DNA from: Candidatus Zixiibacteriota bacterium
GTDB lineage: Bacteria; Desulfobacterota; Binatia; UBA9968
Assembly (NCBI GenBank): GCA_035574315.1
Contig: DATLYW010000048.1
Location: 310,001-374,000, forward strand
DNA length: 64,000 nucleotides
Direction of reading: 5' to 3'
Part shown: piece by piece, positions 62,469 through 64,000 of the stretch
Layout of the letters: the number at the start of each line of letters is the position of its first letter
Position numbering within the stretch: position 1 is the stretch's first letter
The notes under the pieces: model-generated
The model's input: the letters and a program-made list of their open reading frames with translations, nothing else
Database searches by the model: none
What the model was told of the DNA's origin: nothing
Translations under genes and position numbers: made by a program

Positions 62469-62505
62469 GGTTGACTATAGACTCATAAGGTCTACGATGT
62501 CAACC
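62469..62505 (-). promoter_or_regulatory. mrp promoter overlapping a perfect double dyad, possible Fe-S-responsive operator
   Basis: Minus strand TTGACA (62503-62498), 18-base spacer, TATAGT (62479-62474). The same segment is a nested palindrome: GGTTGAC (62469-62475) with GTCAACC (62499-62505), and inside TAGAC (62478-62482) with GTCTA (62490-62494). A repressor bound here would block polymerase. Rrf2/IscR/SufR-type regulators are the family one would expect for such a gene; that is inference. Confidence 0.6.
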
Positions 62506-62551
62506 ATGAGACGCCGAAGCTGCCCGAGCGTGGCAAAGATTCGCAAAAATA

Positions 62552-62580
62552 TTGCCGGGAGGGAAGCCGTCTGGTAAAAT
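62552..62580 (+). promoter_or_regulatory. Sigma70-type promoter for the glycine-zipper lipoprotein run
   Basis: TTGCCG (62552-62557), 17-base spacer, TAAAAT (62575-62580). The first lipoprotein ATG is about 45 bases downstream behind GCGGGAGGA. Confidence 0.5.
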
Positions 62581-62624
62581 CCGGTAAAAGTTTCTCGGAA
62601 CCCTTCGAGATTGCGGGAGGAATC

Positions 62625-62963
62625 ATGAAGCCAGCGATCGGTGTCGCCGTGCTTTTGGTTTTAATCGGCGCAGCGGCGGGCTGTTCCGGAGGTCCCCTGA
62701 CCACTCGCGAGAAAGCGGCCGGCATCGGCGCGCTCGGCGGAGCCGCGGCGGGGGGTATCATCGGCGCGGCGGTCGGCCATCCGGGCGCGGGAGCCGCGAT
62801 CGGCGGCGCGCTCGGCCTCGGCACGGGGGCGCTGATCGGCGATCAGCTCCAGGGCCAGGAAATAAGACAGAGCGAGCAGCAGCGACAGATCGACGCCAAC
62901 CAGGCGGAGCTCGAGCGGCAAAGACGCGAGCTCGAGCGGCTCAAGCGACAGCGCGAGTATTGA
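62625..62963 (+). CDS. Glycine-zipper lipoprotein, first of three
   Basis: A 112-residue lipoprotein. Lipobox at about 16-20 (GAAAGC). TTREKAAGIGALGGAAAGGI begins a glycine zipper (about 28-72, GALIGDQLQGQE), and a C-terminal coiled coil of Gln/Glu/Arg follows (SEQQRQIDANQAELERQ). The zipper is of the YMGG/Rick_17kDa type. The coiled tail probably stays in the periplasm. It is paralogous to the two genes downstream. RBS GGGAGGAATC. Confidence 0.8.
   Translation: MKPAIGVAVLLVLIGAAAGCSGGPLTTREKAAGIGALGGAAAGGIIGAAVGHPGAGAAIGGALGLGTGALIGDQLQGQEIRQSEQQRQIDANQAELERQRRELERLKRQREY
62781..62860 (+). repeat. 80-base block identical to 63519-63598
   Basis: Bases 62781-62860 within the first lipoprotein gene are identical to 63519-63598 in the third, encoding PGAGAAIGGALGLGTGALIG and the start of DQLQGQE. 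Flanking bases differ at many positions, suggesting gene conversion or recent duplication. Confidence 0.8.
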
Positions 62964-62985
62964 ACCCGTTCGCAAGGGAGGAACC

Positions 62986-63324
62986 ATGGGGAAACGATCT
63001 CTTTCTCTCGCCGCGATCCTTGTCGCCGTGACCTCGATCGGCTGTTCCCAACCGCTTACGACCCGTGAAAAAGGCGGGCTGATCGGCGCCGGCCTCGGTG
63101 CGGGCACCGGCGCCATCATCGGCAGCACCGTCGGCCACGCGGCAGCGGGCGCCCTCATCGGCGGTCCGGTGGGGCTTCTGGCCGGGGCGCTCGTGGGTGA
63201 TCAGCTCATGGCTCGGGAGCAGCAGGAATCCGAGCAGCAGAAAACGATTCAGGCTAACCAGGCCGAGATCGAACGTCTAAGGAGAGAGAACGAGCGCCTG
63301 AAGCAGCAAAGGGGCGAGTGGTAG
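62986..63324 (+). CDS. Glycine-zipper lipoprotein, second of three
   Basis: A 112-residue lipoprotein with the same plan as its neighbour: lipobox (VTSIGC, Cys at 20), TTREKGGLIGAGLGAGTGAI zipper, GALVGDQLMAREQQESEQQK and a charged coiled tail (QANQAEIERLRRENERLKQQ). At the DNA level it differs clearly from the first and third copies. RBS GGGAGGAACC. It lies 22 bases downstream of the first. Confidence 0.8.
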   Translation: MGKRSLSLAAILVAVTSIGCSQPLTTREKGGLIGAGLGAGTGAIIGSTVGHAAAGALIGGPVGLLAGALVGDQLMAREQQESEQQKTIQANQAEIERLRRENERLKQQRGEW

Positions 63325-63350
63325 GAGGAGTCGCCCGGGAGGTCGGGTTT

Positions 63351-64000
63351 ATGGAAGGATCGTCACGCTACCGGACGGCCGGCACGGCCCTGCTCGCCGC
63401 GGCGCTGGTCGTCTCGGGTTGTGCTGGAGGCGGCCTCACCACGCGTGAAAAGGCCGCCGGCATCGGTGCCCTCGGTGGAGCCGCGGCAGGGGGTATCATC
63501 GGCGCGGCGGTCGGTCGTCCGGGCGCGGGAGCCGCGATCGGCGGCGCGCTCGGCCTCGGCACGGGGGCGCTGATCGGCGATCAGCTCCAGGGCCAGGAGA
63601 TGAAGCAGGCGGAGCAGCAGAAGGCGATCGAGCAGCAACGTGCCGAGATCGCGAGAAACCAGGCCCTGATCGAGGAGTTGAAGAAGCGCAACATCGAGGC
63701 GCGCGAAACCAGCCGCGGCGTGATGGTGAACCTCCCGAGCGTCAATTTTCGCTTCGACAGCGCCGAGCTGACGCCGGAAGGACGCGAGCGCGTGAGTCAG
63801 ATCGCCGGCATCGTCAAGCGTGACGCGCCCGACCGCCGGCTGAGCGTCGAAGGGCACGCGAGCCGCGAAAGCGCCGCGCAGGAAGCTTACAACCAGCGGC
63901 TCTCCGAGCGGCGGGCCCAGACGGTGGCTGACGCGCTCGAGCAATACGGCGTCGACGGCAGACGCTTGAGCGTGCGCGGGCTCGGAACCCGTTCTCCCAT
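63351..64000 (+). CDS. OmpA-family lipoprotein with glycine zipper, third of three, partial
   Basis: The reading frame runs to the window edge (216 codons seen). It has a lipobox (VVSGCAGG, Cys at about 25), the same zipper (GIGALGGAAAGGIIGAAVG), a Gln/Glu coiled coil, then an OmpA-like peptidoglycan-binding domain beginning VNFRFDSAELTPEGRERVSQ and including RLSVEGHASRESAAQEAYN and LSERRAQTVADALEQYGVD. This links the outer membrane to peptidoglycan. ATG at 63351 has GGGAGG. The zipper DNA is nearly identical to the first copy. Confidence 0.9.
   Translation, partial: MEGSSRYRTAGTALLAAALVVSGCAGGGLTTREKAAGIGALGGAAAGGIIGAAVGRPGAGAAIGGALGLGTGALIGDQLQGQEMKQAEQQKAIEQQRAEIARNQALIEELKKRNIEARETSRGVMVNLPSVNFRFDSAELTPEGRERVSQIAGIVKRDAPDRRLSVEGHASRESAAQEAYNQRLSERRAQTVADALEQYGVDGRRLSVRGLGTRSP
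63519..63598 (+). repeat. 80-base block identical to 62781-62860
   Basis: Partner of the block in the first lipoprotein gene; see that entry. It lies inside the zipper of the OmpA-type gene. Confidence 0.8.

Overview
The window is one continuous piece of a GC-rich, densely coded chromosome from a Gram-negative-type, aerobically respiring bacterium. Evidence for this is the lipoprotein signals, the OmpA-like protein at the right edge, a heme-copper oxidase cluster, TTGACA-type promoters, and many start/stop-overlapping operons. The mix of genes (NMT1-type binding protein, many SDRs, amidohydrolases and an acyl-CoA ligase, long HisG with stand-alone HisI, a MoxR/VWA cluster, an orphan EutA) resembles uncultured soil or groundwater lineages such as Rokubacteria/Methylomirabilota or Binatota. 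That placement is inference only; there is no rRNA or other marker to fix it. I saw no tRNA, rRNA, CRISPR array, transposase or prophage.

Layout. 1-9.1 kb: a partial flavin-oxidoreductase-fold gene, a substrate-binding protein, macro-domain, GT87, HAD-like and HNH genes, RidA, then a minus-strand operon (two-domain VOC protein, FMN hydroxy-acid oxidase, LemA, HtpX-type protease, zinc-ribbon protein) from a good sigma70 promoter. 9.2-16.8 kb: a D-aminoacylase-type amidohydrolase with a small ferredoxin, then a tightly overlapping minus operon (tryptophanase-like PLP lyase, AMP-forming acyl-CoA ligase, two SDRs), and a CutA-Nudix fusion. 16.9-22.7 kb: MTHFS-like protein, a probably frameshifted small gene, an EF-P variant lacking the modifiable lysine, two alpha/beta hydrolases, an M20-peptidase remnant, a glycine-rich lipoprotein, hisI-hisG.

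22.7-27.4 kb, minus strand: a biotin-dependent carboxyltransferase subunit without a biotin domain, a ferredoxin-type Fe-S protein, a membrane-anchored TPR protein, a one-helix membrane protein and, just upstream, an EutA-type reactivase with a histidine tail. 27.6-40.3 kb, plus strand: an eight-gene MoxR/VWA system (large coiled-coil membrane protein, TPR-gluzincin metalloprotease, MoxR ATPase, small HDxxH protein, DUF58, BatA-type VWA, DUF4159, second VWA).

40.4-47.4 kb: an MBL-fold protein, quinone oxidoreductase, Spy-like protein, a small gene behind a sigma54-like promoter, and a minus operon nadX - ThDP enzyme - MFS transporter. 47.5-54.3 kb, minus strand: an aa3-type oxidase cluster (ctaC, ctaD, ctaA, ctaB, a 40-residue membrane protein, two subunit III genes, a CxxC mini-protein, subunit IV, DUF420). 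54.4-59.7 kb: CopD-like protein and two unknowns, then a catabolic cluster (zinc ADH, SDR, ACMSD-like amidohydrolase, SDR). 59.7-64 kb: Mrp, MIP18-family and Memo genes on the minus strand from an operator-like promoter that appears leaderless, divergent from three tandem glycine-zipper lipoproteins, the last fused to an OmpA domain and cut by the window edge.
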